From: Acidobacteriota bacterium
Lineage (GTDB): Bacteria > Acidobacteriota > Holophagae > Thermotomaculales > Thermotomaculaceae
DNA: 8,594 bases
Assembly: GCA_015487755.1 (NCBI GenBank)
Contig: WFPG01000062.1
Span: 1-8,594 of the forward strand
Direction of reading: 5' to 3'
This document shows positions 1 through 6,087 of the stretch, piece by piece (within the stretch, counting starts at the first letter, position 1; every line of letters starts with the position of its first letter). The notes beneath the pieces were generated by a model. That model was not told the DNA's origin, did no database searches, and worked only from the letters and a program-made list of their open reading frames with translations. Both the position numbers and the translations under genes were made by a program.

Positions 1-675
1 ACAGTCTATTTGACAGGGGACAAAAGAAAAGTATTTTTTGTTATCAAACCAAGTTCGTGAATGATAAATCCTATTTTTTTCAGAAATATTATCCCCTAAA
101 TAAACATCCCCTAATCTCTTTAATGTTTCCTGAATATAAGTTTTGCTATATAAACCCTGATACTTTTCTTTTACTTTTTTTGCAGGGACACAACATTTTA
201 CAACAAAAACTGTATCTAAATAAAATCCATCTTTTCTTGCTGTGCCGAAAAGTATTAAAGAACCACGGTCTAATTTCGTCATAATTCCAGTTTGAGAACA
301 AATTGCATATTTAAAACAATCCCCGAAAACATAAGGGTCTGTGTTTTGAGTGCCTATAAATTTTGTTGCATGAAATGGCTCATGTATCCCTCTTGGCTCT
401 TCTTTTCTGTTTTGAATAGGAAAAAATTTGGAATAGCCTTCCCATTCTCCCCAAAAAAGCAGATTGGCTTCCTTGGGATTTTCGTCGTCAAGGTTAGAAA
501 TATAAATACCCTTGTGTCTTAAAAATTTTCTATAATGAACAGGGTCTGTATTCCACTCTCTAATTATTTGATTATTCACAATGCAAAAGCCTTCGGTTTT
601 TTCACCTTTATACAATTTCTCATTACCTGGATGATTTAATTGCACAGTTATTTTAAGTTTCTTATTATTCTTCAT
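1..675 (-). CDS. Unrecognised protein, partial (C-terminus beyond left edge)
   Basis: An open frame of 225 codons runs from an ATG at 673-675 to the left edge without a stop, so the C-terminus is missing. The start is well supported: a GGAGGA Shine-Dalgarno (682-687) lies 6 bases upstream, with a candidate promoter further back. The protein begins MKNNKKLKITVQLNHPGNEK. It has no signal peptide or membrane segment and looks cytoplasmic. Visible blocks are FWGEWEGYSKFFP (about 74-86), IHEPFHATKF (97-106), TDPYVFGDCFKY (112-123) and LILFGTARKDGFYLDTVFVVK (about 140-160), which look like a conserved globular alpha/beta fold. I cannot assign a family. Base composition is more AT-rich than the operon to the right (20 G+C of 60 in the first line versus 29 of 60 in bases 2161-2220), which could indicate transfer. 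It reads in the same direction as the propeller gene, 60 bp downstream of it, but probably has its own promoter. The reading frame is secure; the function is unknown. Confidence 0.8.
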   Translation of the reverse strand, partial: MKNNKKLKITVQLNHPGNEKLYKGEKTEGFCIVNNQIIREWNTDPVHYRKFLRHKGIYISNLDDENPKEANLLFWGEWEGYSKFFPIQNRKEEPRGIHEPFHATKFIGTQNTDPYVFGDCFKYAICSQTGIMTKLDRGSLILFGTARKDGFYLDTVFVVKCCVPAKKVKEKYQGLYSKTYIQETLKRLGDVYLGDNISEKNRIYHSRTWFDNKKYFSFVPCQIDC

Positions 676-704
676 ATTTTATCCTCCAAAAAATAATTAA
701 AAAA

Positions 705-732
705 ATTTTAACATAGTGCAATTTTATGTAAA
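705..732 (-). promoter_or_regulatory. Candidate sigma-70-type promoter for the leftmost gene
   Basis: On the minus strand, TTTACA (727-732) and TAAAAT (705-710) are separated by 16 bases. They lie about 30 bases before the Shine-Dalgarno of the left partial gene and just past the stop of the propeller gene. The surroundings are very AT-rich, so a chance match is possible. Confidence 0.4.
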
Positions 733-735
733 ACA

Positions 736-1926
736 TTAGTTCTTCCCATTCATCTCAACCTTCTCTAAAACCTTTTTGCCGTTTATTATGTGGAAGAGAT
801 AAAGGTATTCCCCGTCGGTTTTGATTATTGCACCCCTGCCTAACCTGTCTTTTGAAAAGAGTATGTTTGTTTGGCCGTTTTCATAGGTGCAAAAGATTAA
901 ATGAAAGGTTTGAAAAAAAAATTTGTTTTTGTAAGCAAGGCCGTCTGTCATAAAGAGTTCTTCCCTTACATCGCTGTTTCTCAAATCAATTCCTTTGTAC
1001 AGGGTTTTTAAAACCTTTCCTGTTTTGGCGGATAATACATAGATTGTTCCCCTGAATTGATAGTTTCCGCCATAAGGAATTGTAAAGTAAATTTTGCCAT
1101 TTACATAGGTTGGGTGTGTTTTCGCCGTGCCTGAGGGTATATTGTAATCCCACTTCTTTTCAAGTGTGTCTGTATCAAAGGCGGAGATTCTATACCCATA
1201 GGTTTTAGGGTCAAGGTTGATAAAAAACACAAGTGAATCACCAAGAACAGGCTTTTTGGCATCTTTGAGTTTTATTGATTTGATATAATTTCCTTTTTTG
1301 TTTAATAGAAAAACCTCGCTCTGGTTTTGCTTCATAGGGTTTAATTTTCCTGGCTCAATGTTTAGTAAAGTCTTTCCGTTTTTTAAGCCGTAAGCCCAGT
1401 AAAGTGAGACATTTTCCCTGTAAAACTCCCATAAAGTTTCCCTTTTATTCAAAAAACCTTCTGCATTTAAAGCGACAACCCTTTGGTTTATTAAAACATT
1501 GCCGCCGTAAATGCTTCCCCATTTTCCACCTTTTGCAATGTATATGGTTTTTCCGTCTAAAGAATTTCCCAATAGTTTAACATTTTTAATTACGCTGTTT
1601 TTCAAAACCTTCCCCTTTTCACTTAAAACAACAAGGGTATTTTTTAAGCCTAAATTTTTAGTGATTGAAAACCATAGATTTCCGTTGTTGTCTAAAACAG
1701 GGTTGAGGTTAATCCCTTCGCTTTTGCTTTTAAACATCCCTGACAGTTTTCCGTCCTTGCTGTAAGCCTCAACCCCCTTTTCGTTTAACAGGTATATTGC
1801 GTTTTGAGAAACCACCATAACCTTTGGATTTATATTCACCTCTGCCTGCCACACTGTTTTCACATTTGATAAAACAAAACAGGTGCTAACAAAAAGAAAA
1901 AACAAAGCAAAAAATCCCTTTTTCAT
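736..1926 (-). CDS. Secreted beta-propeller-like protein (PQQ/WD-type repeats), function unknown
   Basis: A 396-residue protein opens with a Sec-type signal: MKK followed by a hydrophobic stretch to about residue 20. It is therefore probably periplasmic or exported. The rest is a series of blade-like units in which a beta strand is followed by a turn such as TGK or KGK and another strand: LNEKGVEAYSKDGK (about 47-60), VVLSEKGKVLK (99-109), VFLLNKKGNYIKSI (205-218), ISAFDTDTLEKKWDY (247-261) and IYVLSAKTGKVLK (295-307). This pattern is typical of PQQ-like and related propellers. No catalytic residues are recognisable. A longer reading from the ATG at 1948-1950 is possible, but that ATG sits in a TATAAT box and lacks a Shine-Dalgarno. 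The ATG at 1924-1926 has GAGGGGGTG just upstream and gives a proper signal peptide. Cys16 lies in VSTC, a poor lipobox, so a lipoprotein is unlikely. The gene is divergent from the TetR operon with no evident functional link. Confidence 0.8.
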   Translation of the reverse strand: MKKGFFALFFLFVSTCFVLSNVKTVWQAEVNINPKVMVVSQNAIYLLNEKGVEAYSKDGKLSGMFKSKSEGINLNPVLDNNGNLWFSITKNLGLKNTLVVLSEKGKVLKNSVIKNVKLLGNSLDGKTIYIAKGGKWGSIYGGNVLINQRVVALNAEGFLNKRETLWEFYRENVSLYWAYGLKNGKTLLNIEPGKLNPMKQNQSEVFLLNKKGNYIKSIKLKDAKKPVLGDSLVFFINLDPKTYGYRISAFDTDTLEKKWDYNIPSGTAKTHPTYVNGKIYFTIPYGGNYQFRGTIYVLSAKTGKVLKTLYKGIDLRNSDVREELFMTDGLAYKNKFFFQTFHLIFCTYENGQTNILFSKDRLGRGAIIKTDGEYLYLFHIINGKKVLEKVEMNGKN

Positions 1927-1948
1927 TTTCACCCCCTCATTTGTTTTC

Positions 1949-1978
1949 ATTATAAAAAATGAAAATCCGCTTTTTCAA
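1949..1978 (-). promoter_or_regulatory. Promoter of the beta-propeller gene
   Basis: On the minus strand a perfect TATAAT (1949-1954) is preceded, after an 18-base spacer, by TTGAAA (1973-1978). The predicted transcript would begin near 1942. It would include the strong Shine-Dalgarno and the ATG at 1924-1926 but exclude the ATG at 1948-1950, which supports the shorter start. Confidence 0.6.
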
Positions 1979-1998
1979 TCAAACTTTGAAACTTTTCC

Positions 1999-2028
1999 TT
2001 GACCTGTTTTCTTTTTTTGTGGTATTTT
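1999..2028 (+). promoter_or_regulatory. Promoter of the TetR/acyl-CoA operon
   Basis: TTGACC (1999-2004) and TATTTT (2023-2028) are separated by 18 bases, a plausible housekeeping promoter. Transcription would start near 2035, inside the first candidate operator, as expected if the TetR protein represses its own operon. It is back to back with the promoter of the propeller gene. Confidence 0.5.
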
Positions 2029-2029
2029 T

Positions 2030-2067
2030 AAACCAAACAGTCGGTTTTTAAACTAATTGGTCGGTTT
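2030..2067 (+). promoter_or_regulatory. Tandem candidate TetR operators
   Basis: Two related 18-bp imperfect palindromes lie exactly 20 bp apart: AAACCAAACAGTCGGTTT (2030-2047) and AAACTAATTGGTCGGTTT (2050-2067). Both share AAAC on the left and GTCGGTTT on the right. The first directly abuts the -10 box and covers the predicted transcription start. Many TetR regulators bind palindromes of this size that overlap their own promoter, so the regulator encoded at 2122 is the likely ligand. The left halves are degenerate; binding is inferred. Confidence 0.5.
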
Positions 2068-2093
2068 TTTGTAAATTGGAAAATAACACATTA

Positions 2094-2105
2094 ACCGATA
2101 TCGGT
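2094..2105 (+). promoter_or_regulatory. Perfect 12-bp palindrome before the TetR ribosome binding site
   Basis: ACCGATATCGGT is a perfect inverted repeat lying 7 bases before the GGAGGG Shine-Dalgarno (2113-2118). Its TCGGT half-site begins at 2101, in helical phase with those at 2041 and 2061 (20 and 40 bp steps). It may be an additional operator. Its half-site spacing is 2 bp rather than the 4 bp of the upstream pair, so it may instead serve another regulator. Confidence 0.4.
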
Positions 2106-2121
2106 ATTATCTGGAGGGCAA

Positions 2122-2721
2122 ATGGGAGTAAACAAAGCAATTCAGTCAATAAGGATTCCTCAAATTGTTGAGGCGGCGGTTGAGATTATAGCCGAGAAGG
2201 GGATTAAGGAAGCAACCCTTGACGCTGTCGCTAAAAAGGCGGGGCTTTCAAAGGGGGGGTTAATCCATTACTTTCCCACAAAAAAGGATTTAATTGAGGC
2301 TGCTGTTAAGGGTTTTTTTGCAAGGATTTTTGAAAGGGGAAAGGAGATAAGAGACAACATAGACGACCCTTACGAGCAGCTTGCCTCTTTCACATGGCTT
2401 TACGACAGGAATGACCCTGATTACTTCAGGGGATACAGGATGTTCTTTGAGATTATGACAATTGCCTCGGCAGACGAAGAGTACAGGCAGATTTTCCACC
2501 AATGGGTTAACGGCTGGGTTGAATTGCTTAAAGCCTCAATTGAAAAGGGTGTAGAAAGAGGGGATTTTGAGGTTGAAAACCCTGAAGAGGCGGCAAAAAC
2601 GATATCGGCAATCTATCAGGGGGTTGCCTCAAGGTGGTTTTTAGACCCTGAAAACCATTCAGACGAATGGGCAAGGGAAACTGTCAGGAATTTAATAAAG
2701 TTTATTGTTTCAAAGAAATAG
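2122..2721 (+). CDS. TetR/AcrR-family transcriptional regulator
   Basis: A 199-residue protein, the usual TetR length. The N-terminal DNA-binding domain is clear: a first helix RIPQIVEAAVEIIAEKG (about 11-27), then the helix-turn-helix ATLDAVAKKAGLSKGGLIHY (31-50), followed by FPTKKDLIEAAV, the family's hallmark. Residues from about 65 onward form the helical ligand-binding and dimerisation domain, with several aromatic residues (YFRGYRMFFE, 101-110; GWVELL, 131-136). Its length and position suggest a BetI-like C-terminal domain, but that assignment is loose. It heads an operon of acyl-CoA metabolism genes, and TetR regulators in this setting often sense acyl-CoA esters or free acids, so it probably represses this operon and itself through the half-sites at 2030-2105. 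ATG 2122 follows GGAGGG at 2113-2118; no better start exists. The inducer is unknown. Confidence 0.93.
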   Translation: MGVNKAIQSIRIPQIVEAAVEIIAEKGIKEATLDAVAKKAGLSKGGLIHYFPTKKDLIEAAVKGFFARIFERGKEIRDNIDDPYEQLASFTWLYDRNDPDYFRGYRMFFEIMTIASADEEYRQIFHQWVNGWVELLKASIEKGVERGDFEVENPEEAAKTISAIYQGVASRWFLDPENHSDEWARETVRNLIKFIVSKK

Positions 2722-2732
2722 GGAGGGGATTT

Positions 2733-3128
2733 ATGGCAATTTTTGAATCAACTGAAAAGATGTACGAGGTTTTAGGGGAATTGTTTGAAACTTTGTTAGC
2801 ACATGAAACAGTGGGGAAAAAGTTTCAAGAGCAGAAAGTAACTATCCGGTTTATTATGAGCGAGCCTAAAGGAGAGATATGGCTTCTTCCTGAAGGAAAG
2901 GTTGTGTGTGGTGTGCCTGACGGGGTTAAGGAAGACATATCAATGACTTTAAGCGGAGACACTGCTCACAAGTTCTGGCTTAAACAGATTACAATGCCTG
3001 TGGCTTTAGCAAAGGGCTTGATTAAGGCAAAGGGCCCTCTTCCCAAGGTGCTTAAACTCCTTCCCCTTTTAAACCCTGCCTATGAGGCTTACCCTGAAAT
3101 TGCAAGAAAACACGGCTTAAGCATTTAG
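2733..3128 (+). CDS. SCP2 sterol-binding domain protein, stand-alone
   Basis: A 131-residue cytoplasmic protein consisting of a single SCP2-like domain. The fold signature is an N-terminal helix (MYEVLGELFETLLAHETVG), strands around VTIRFIMSEPKGEIWLLPEGKVVCGVPDG, and then ISMTLSGDTAHKFWLKQI, which matches the SCP2 pattern of a beta strand followed by a helix. The C-terminal part contains AKGLIKAKGPLPKVLKLLPLL (about 93-113). SCP2 domains bind fatty acyl-CoA, sterols or other hydrophobic molecules in a tunnel. The frame stays open upstream to an ATG at 2667, inside the TetR gene, but ATG 2733 has GGGAGGGG (2721-2728) directly before it and begins the domain properly. The gap to the TetR stop is 11 bases. 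In the operon it probably sequesters or presents the hydrophobic substrate of the ligase, dehydrogenase or thiolase; the actual ligand is unknown. Confidence 0.85.
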   Translation: MAIFESTEKMYEVLGELFETLLAHETVGKKFQEQKVTIRFIMSEPKGEIWLLPEGKVVCGVPDGVKEDISMTLSGDTAHKFWLKQITMPVALAKGLIKAKGPLPKVLKLLPLLNPAYEAYPEIARKHGLSI

Positions 3129-3136
3129 GGGGAATT

Positions 3137-3817
3137 ATGGCTGTTGAAAGGGCTATAAAACAGTTTGAACAAGATAGAAAAGAGGCTGCAAGGATAGCAG
3201 CAAGGCTTTTGATTGCCTCGGGAACAACCTCACCGAGGGTCGGAGGTGTTGGAGAGTGCACCTTCCACATAATTGAAGACGATTGCGACATAGAGGATAT
3301 TTGCCAGAAGGTTGAGGAGATGGCAGGGCAAAACAAAGCATGGCATTTTTTCAAAAGAGACGCCGAAATGATGAGGGACGCTGACGCACTAATAATTATC
3401 ACCTCTCTTCGCTCTTTAACAGACCCTTCGGATATTAACTGCAATATGTGCGGTTTTATAACATGCGAATACATGCAGGAAAGGGAGAAGTTGAAAAAAG
3501 AAGACAAATCGGTTGCGTTTACAGGGCCGCTTTGCACATTCAGGGCGGCAAATGTTGCCTATGCCTTAAACGGGATAATCTCAAGCGCAAGGCTTCTTGC
3601 AATAGATTTCGGTGTTTTCTGGTCGGCAGGGGCTGCGGCAATGAGAATGGGCATTCTGCCGAAAAATACGGGCTTTGCGGTTGGTGTCGGGATAAGCGTT
3701 ACAGAAAAATCACCCTTCAGGGACATACCCCTTGATTATCATAAATACAACAACAGAACAATGCAGGACAGGATTATAAACAGGCTATGGCCTCAATTCA
3801 GGTCAATCTATTCATAA
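3137..3817 (+). CDS. DUF2148 ferredoxin-domain protein, first copy
   Basis: A 226-residue cytoplasmic protein of the DUF2148 / COG4739-like family (uncharacterised proteins with a ferredoxin domain). N-terminally, IAARLLIASGTTSPRVGGVGE (about 20-40) corresponds to the family's RTAPK-type motif. The iron-sulfur site follows: Cys102-x2-Cys105-x4-Cys110-x22-Cys133 (NCNMCGFITC and GPLC). The arrangement resembles the 4Fe-4S domain of RnfB and of the corrinoid iron-sulfur protein large subunit. The C-terminal half has SARLLAIDFGVFWSAGAAAMRMG and GVGISVTEKSPFRDI, matching the family's conserved end. Three extra cysteines (41, 50, 56) are absent from the second copy. GGGGGA (3128-3133) overlaps the previous stop; the gap is 8 bases. 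Family membership is likely by recall; the function is unknown. Its operon position suggests electron transfer with the acyl-CoA dehydrogenase, but that is inference. Confidence 0.8.
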   Translation: MAVERAIKQFEQDRKEAARIAARLLIASGTTSPRVGGVGECTFHIIEDDCDIEDICQKVEEMAGQNKAWHFFKRDAEMMRDADALIIITSLRSLTDPSDINCNMCGFITCEYMQEREKLKKEDKSVAFTGPLCTFRAANVAYALNGIISSARLLAIDFGVFWSAGAAAMRMGILPKNTGFAVGVGISVTEKSPFRDIPLDYHKYNNRTMQDRIINRLWPQFRSIYS

Positions 3818-3827
3818 GGGGTGGAAT

Positions 3828-4475
3828 ATGAAAAAGAGAAGTATGGAAGAATTGATAAATGCGGGGCTTGAAAGGGCTGTTGAGTTAATGGCTGTTGCTG
3901 CAAACAATGCATGGCATTTCGGTGGAAAGCATTCCCTTGAAATAGTGTTGCTTGATGAGGAAGAGATGGAAGAGATGGCAAACTATGCACTTTCATTAGG
4001 GGATATGTCTCCCCTTGCTGCAAGGGACGGAAGGTTTGCCCTTGAATTGATGAAAGAGCCGTGGGCTGTAATGATTTTAGGGGATAACAGAAAATCACCC
4101 TTTAACTTTAACTGTGGTGCATGCGGTTTTAAAACCTGCGCAGAATTAAACAGGGCTGAAACGGTTGAATCCCTTACATCAAACGGGCCTGCATGCGTCT
4201 TTAAAACACTGAATTTGAACATGGCTGCAAATGCGGCGGCTGCTGCTGCGTGGAGACTGGGTTTGCATTGCAGGGTTTTTTCAACCCTTGCTTTTGCTGC
4301 GAAGGCGTTAGGCTATGTTGAATCAGACATTGTTGTGGGGGTTGCGGTAAGCGCAGCAAAGGAAGACCCATTCTTTAACAGGCATAAATTCTGGACTAAA
4401 GAGGAATGGGAAAAGATATTTAACAAAGAGTTTCCCACATTTAACAGGGGATTTATAGGAGCGGTTGAGGAATAG
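3828..4475 (+). CDS. DUF2148 ferredoxin-domain protein, second diverged copy
   Basis: A 215-residue paralogue of the preceding gene. It keeps the iron-sulfur motif Cys96-x2-Cys99-x4-Cys104-x18-Cys123 (NCGACGFKTC, then GPAC), a closer match to the CGxCGxxTC form of 4Fe-4S domains than the first copy. The C-terminal block GVAVSAAKEDPFFNRHKFW (about 171-189) lines up with the family's GIPLS...K.PFFDR end and with GVGISVTEKSPFRD of copy one. The N-terminal family motif is degenerate (MAVAANNAWHFGGKHSLEIV), and copy one's three extra cysteines are missing. An alanine-rich helix lies at 132-141. The AGGGGTGG Shine-Dalgarno overlaps the end of copy one, leaving a 10-base gap. The two genes probably arose by old tandem duplication and may form a heterodimer with two clusters. 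The role is not known; an electron carrier is the simplest guess. Confidence 0.78.
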   Translation: MKKRSMEELINAGLERAVELMAVAANNAWHFGGKHSLEIVLLDEEEMEEMANYALSLGDMSPLAARDGRFALELMKEPWAVMILGDNRKSPFNFNCGACGFKTCAELNRAETVESLTSNGPACVFKTLNLNMAANAAAAAAWRLGLHCRVFSTLAFAAKALGYVESDIVVGVAVSAAKEDPFFNRHKFWTKEEWEKIFNKEFPTFNRGFIGAVEE

Positions 4476-4483
4476 GAGGATAT

Positions 4484-6079
4484 ATGGGAAAAGCGCACTT
4501 AAATCAGGTAATCACTTCCCATTTAATTGAATATCAGGCAGACAGGTTTCCGGACAGAGAAGTTTTAATCTTTGAGAAAGGGGAAAAGGGGGAAGACAGG
4601 TTTACATACAAAGATTTGCACAATTACGGAAATAAGTTGGCGGCATTTCTTTTAGAAAATGGCATAGGCGAGGGAGACAATGTTGCAATATTCACATACA
4701 ACAGGGTTGAAACTGTTTTAACATTTATAGCAACCTCAACAATAGGGGCAATAGCGGTGCCAATAGACCCACGCTCAAGGGGGGAGAGGTTAAAGTACTT
4801 CCTTAACTTTACAGAGGCAAAGGGAATAATTGTCGCAGAAGAGACTTTAAACCCATTCAAAGAGGTTGAAAACGACATTAAGTCTCTGAAATTCAAGGCT
4901 TATGCTGATTTTGGTAATGAAGAGGCAGATATTGAAGGCTTCGTGAACCTTAATTCTGTCTTTAATTCAGAGTGGAAACCTGTTGAGCAAAAGATTTTTG
5001 ATGTTAACCACCCTGCCCAGATAATCTTTACTTCAGGCACGACTGGAAACCCGAAAGGGGTTGTTATAAAACACCAGAGAATTGGGCTTTACAATATTTT
5101 AAGGCAACTTGCGTGGAAGTATAAAAAAGACGATGTGCTTTACACAGGGCTTTCCCTTTCACACGCAAACGCCCATGCTGTAACCCTTTTCCCTGCCCTT
5201 TACGGGGGGATTAAGGCTGTTTTCAGCCCAAAGTTTACCAAATCAAGGATATGGGATATTTGCAGAAAGTACGGTTGCACCTCATTTTCCCTTTTAGGGG
5301 GAATGGCTGCGGGAATATTCAATGAGCCTGAAAAGGAAAACGACAAAGACAACCCTGTAAAGGTTGTAATAAGCGCAGGAATGCCTAAAGCAATATGGAA
5401 GGCGTTTGAGGAAAGGTTCGGCGTAAAGGTGCACGAGTGGTACGGCTCGGCTGAAGGCGGTTTTGCCCACAACCCGCCCGGTAAAGGCCCTGTGGGAAGT
5501 TTCGGAAAACCGCTGCCAGGTGTAATGGAATTTAAGGTTATAGACGAAAACGGAAACAAATTGGGGGCAAATGAAACAGGGGAATTGGTTATAAGGAATT
5601 TAAGGGGAGAGACAAAGGTTGAGTACTATAAAAACCCTGAAGCATCCGCCGAAAAGGTTAAAAACGGCTGGATGTACACAGGGGATATGGTTCATTACGA
5701 CGAAAAGGGATGGTATTACTTTGATTTTAGAAAAGGCACGGAGTTGAGAAAGGCAGGGGACTTTATTCAGCCTGAATACCTTGAGGCTGTAATAGGAAAG
5801 CACAGGGATGTTTCAGAGGTTTGCATAATAGGTATTCCGGCAGAAAGCGGCGCACCTGGAGAAAGCGACATTGTTGCGGTTATAAGGGTGTTTGAAGGGG
5901 TAAATCCCGACGCTGAAAGCATTTTTGAGTACTGCAGGCAAAACCTTGAGCCTAACTTTGTCCCCCTTTACCTATGGTTTGTTGACGAAATCCCCAAAAC
6001 GCCGTCGGAAAAGTTCTTGAAAAGGGTTTTAATTGAGAAATTCAGCCCTGAATTAAAAGGGGTTTTTAGAAAAAAATAG
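4484..6079 (+). CDS. AMP-forming acyl-CoA ligase (ANL superfamily)
   Basis: A 531-residue enzyme that should activate a carboxylic acid to its CoA thioester through an acyl-adenylate, using ATP. Core motifs are present: the phosphate-binding loop TSGTTGNPKG (183-192), YGSAEGG (320-326) in the A5 position, TGD (399-401), and a C-terminal catalytic lysine in PKTPSEKFLK (Lys510). The segment FDFRKGTELRKAGDFIQPEYLE (413-434) replaces the usual DRxKDxIxxxGxxIxPxEIE. The arginine and glutamate are kept, but the Asp before Arg is Phe. SEK replaces the usual SGK near the end. It looks closest to the carnitine/crotonobetaine and alicyclic-acid ligase branches, but substrate specificity cannot be read here. 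AGGAGG (4474-4479) overlaps the preceding stop, 4 bases before the ATG. It would supply the CoA substrate for the dehydrogenase and thiolase that follow. Confidence 0.9.
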   Translation: MGKAHLNQVITSHLIEYQADRFPDREVLIFEKGEKGEDRFTYKDLHNYGNKLAAFLLENGIGEGDNVAIFTYNRVETVLTFIATSTIGAIAVPIDPRSRGERLKYFLNFTEAKGIIVAEETLNPFKEVENDIKSLKFKAYADFGNEEADIEGFVNLNSVFNSEWKPVEQKIFDVNHPAQIIFTSGTTGNPKGVVIKHQRIGLYNILRQLAWKYKKDDVLYTGLSLSHANAHAVTLFPALYGGIKAVFSPKFTKSRIWDICRKYGCTSFSLLGGMAAGIFNEPEKENDKDNPVKVVISAGMPKAIWKAFEERFGVKVHEWYGSAEGGFAHNPPGKGPVGSFGKPLPGVMEFKVIDENGNKLGANETGELVIRNLRGETKVEYYKNPEASAEKVKNGWMYTGDMVHYDEKGWYYFDFRKGTELRKAGDFIQPEYLEAVIGKHRDVSEVCIIGIPAESGAPGESDIVAVIRVFEGVNPDAESIFEYCRQNLEPNFVPLYLWFVDEIPKTPSEKFLKRVLIEKFSPELKGVFRKK

Positions 6080-6087
6080 GAGGCTGT

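Noticed and set aside
57..522. Two plus-strand frames (57-284 and 292-522)
   Set aside because: They lie opposite the continuous 225-codon minus-strand frame, which has a Shine-Dalgarno and promoter. Their translations are low-complexity and hydrophobic with no family resemblance.
676..735. Intrinsic terminator after the propeller gene
   Set aside because: The gap is AT-rich with a T-run on the minus strand, but no GC-rich hairpin precedes it. The same bases fit a promoter for the next gene better.
1876..1887. Possible lipobox (VSTC) in the propeller signal peptide
   Set aside because: Thr at -1 does not fit the lipobox, and the hydrophobic stretch continues past the Cys, so a plain Sec signal is preferred.
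2094..2105. The ACCGATATCGGT palindrome as a transcription terminator or attenuator
   Set aside because: The 12-bp repeat has no loop and no following T-run, and sits directly before a Shine-Dalgarno. A protein-binding site is more likely.
2667..2732. N-terminal extension of the SCP2 gene starting at ATG 2667
   Set aside because: It overlaps the TetR coding sequence by 55 bases, has no Shine-Dalgarno, and encodes residues foreign to the SCP2 domain. ATG 2733 follows GGGAGGGG.
3052..3537. 161-codon minus-strand frame, and other antisense frames across the operon
   Set aside because: They are antisense to clearly recognisable genes, have serine/leucine-rich compositions typical of shadow translation, and lack ribosome binding sites.
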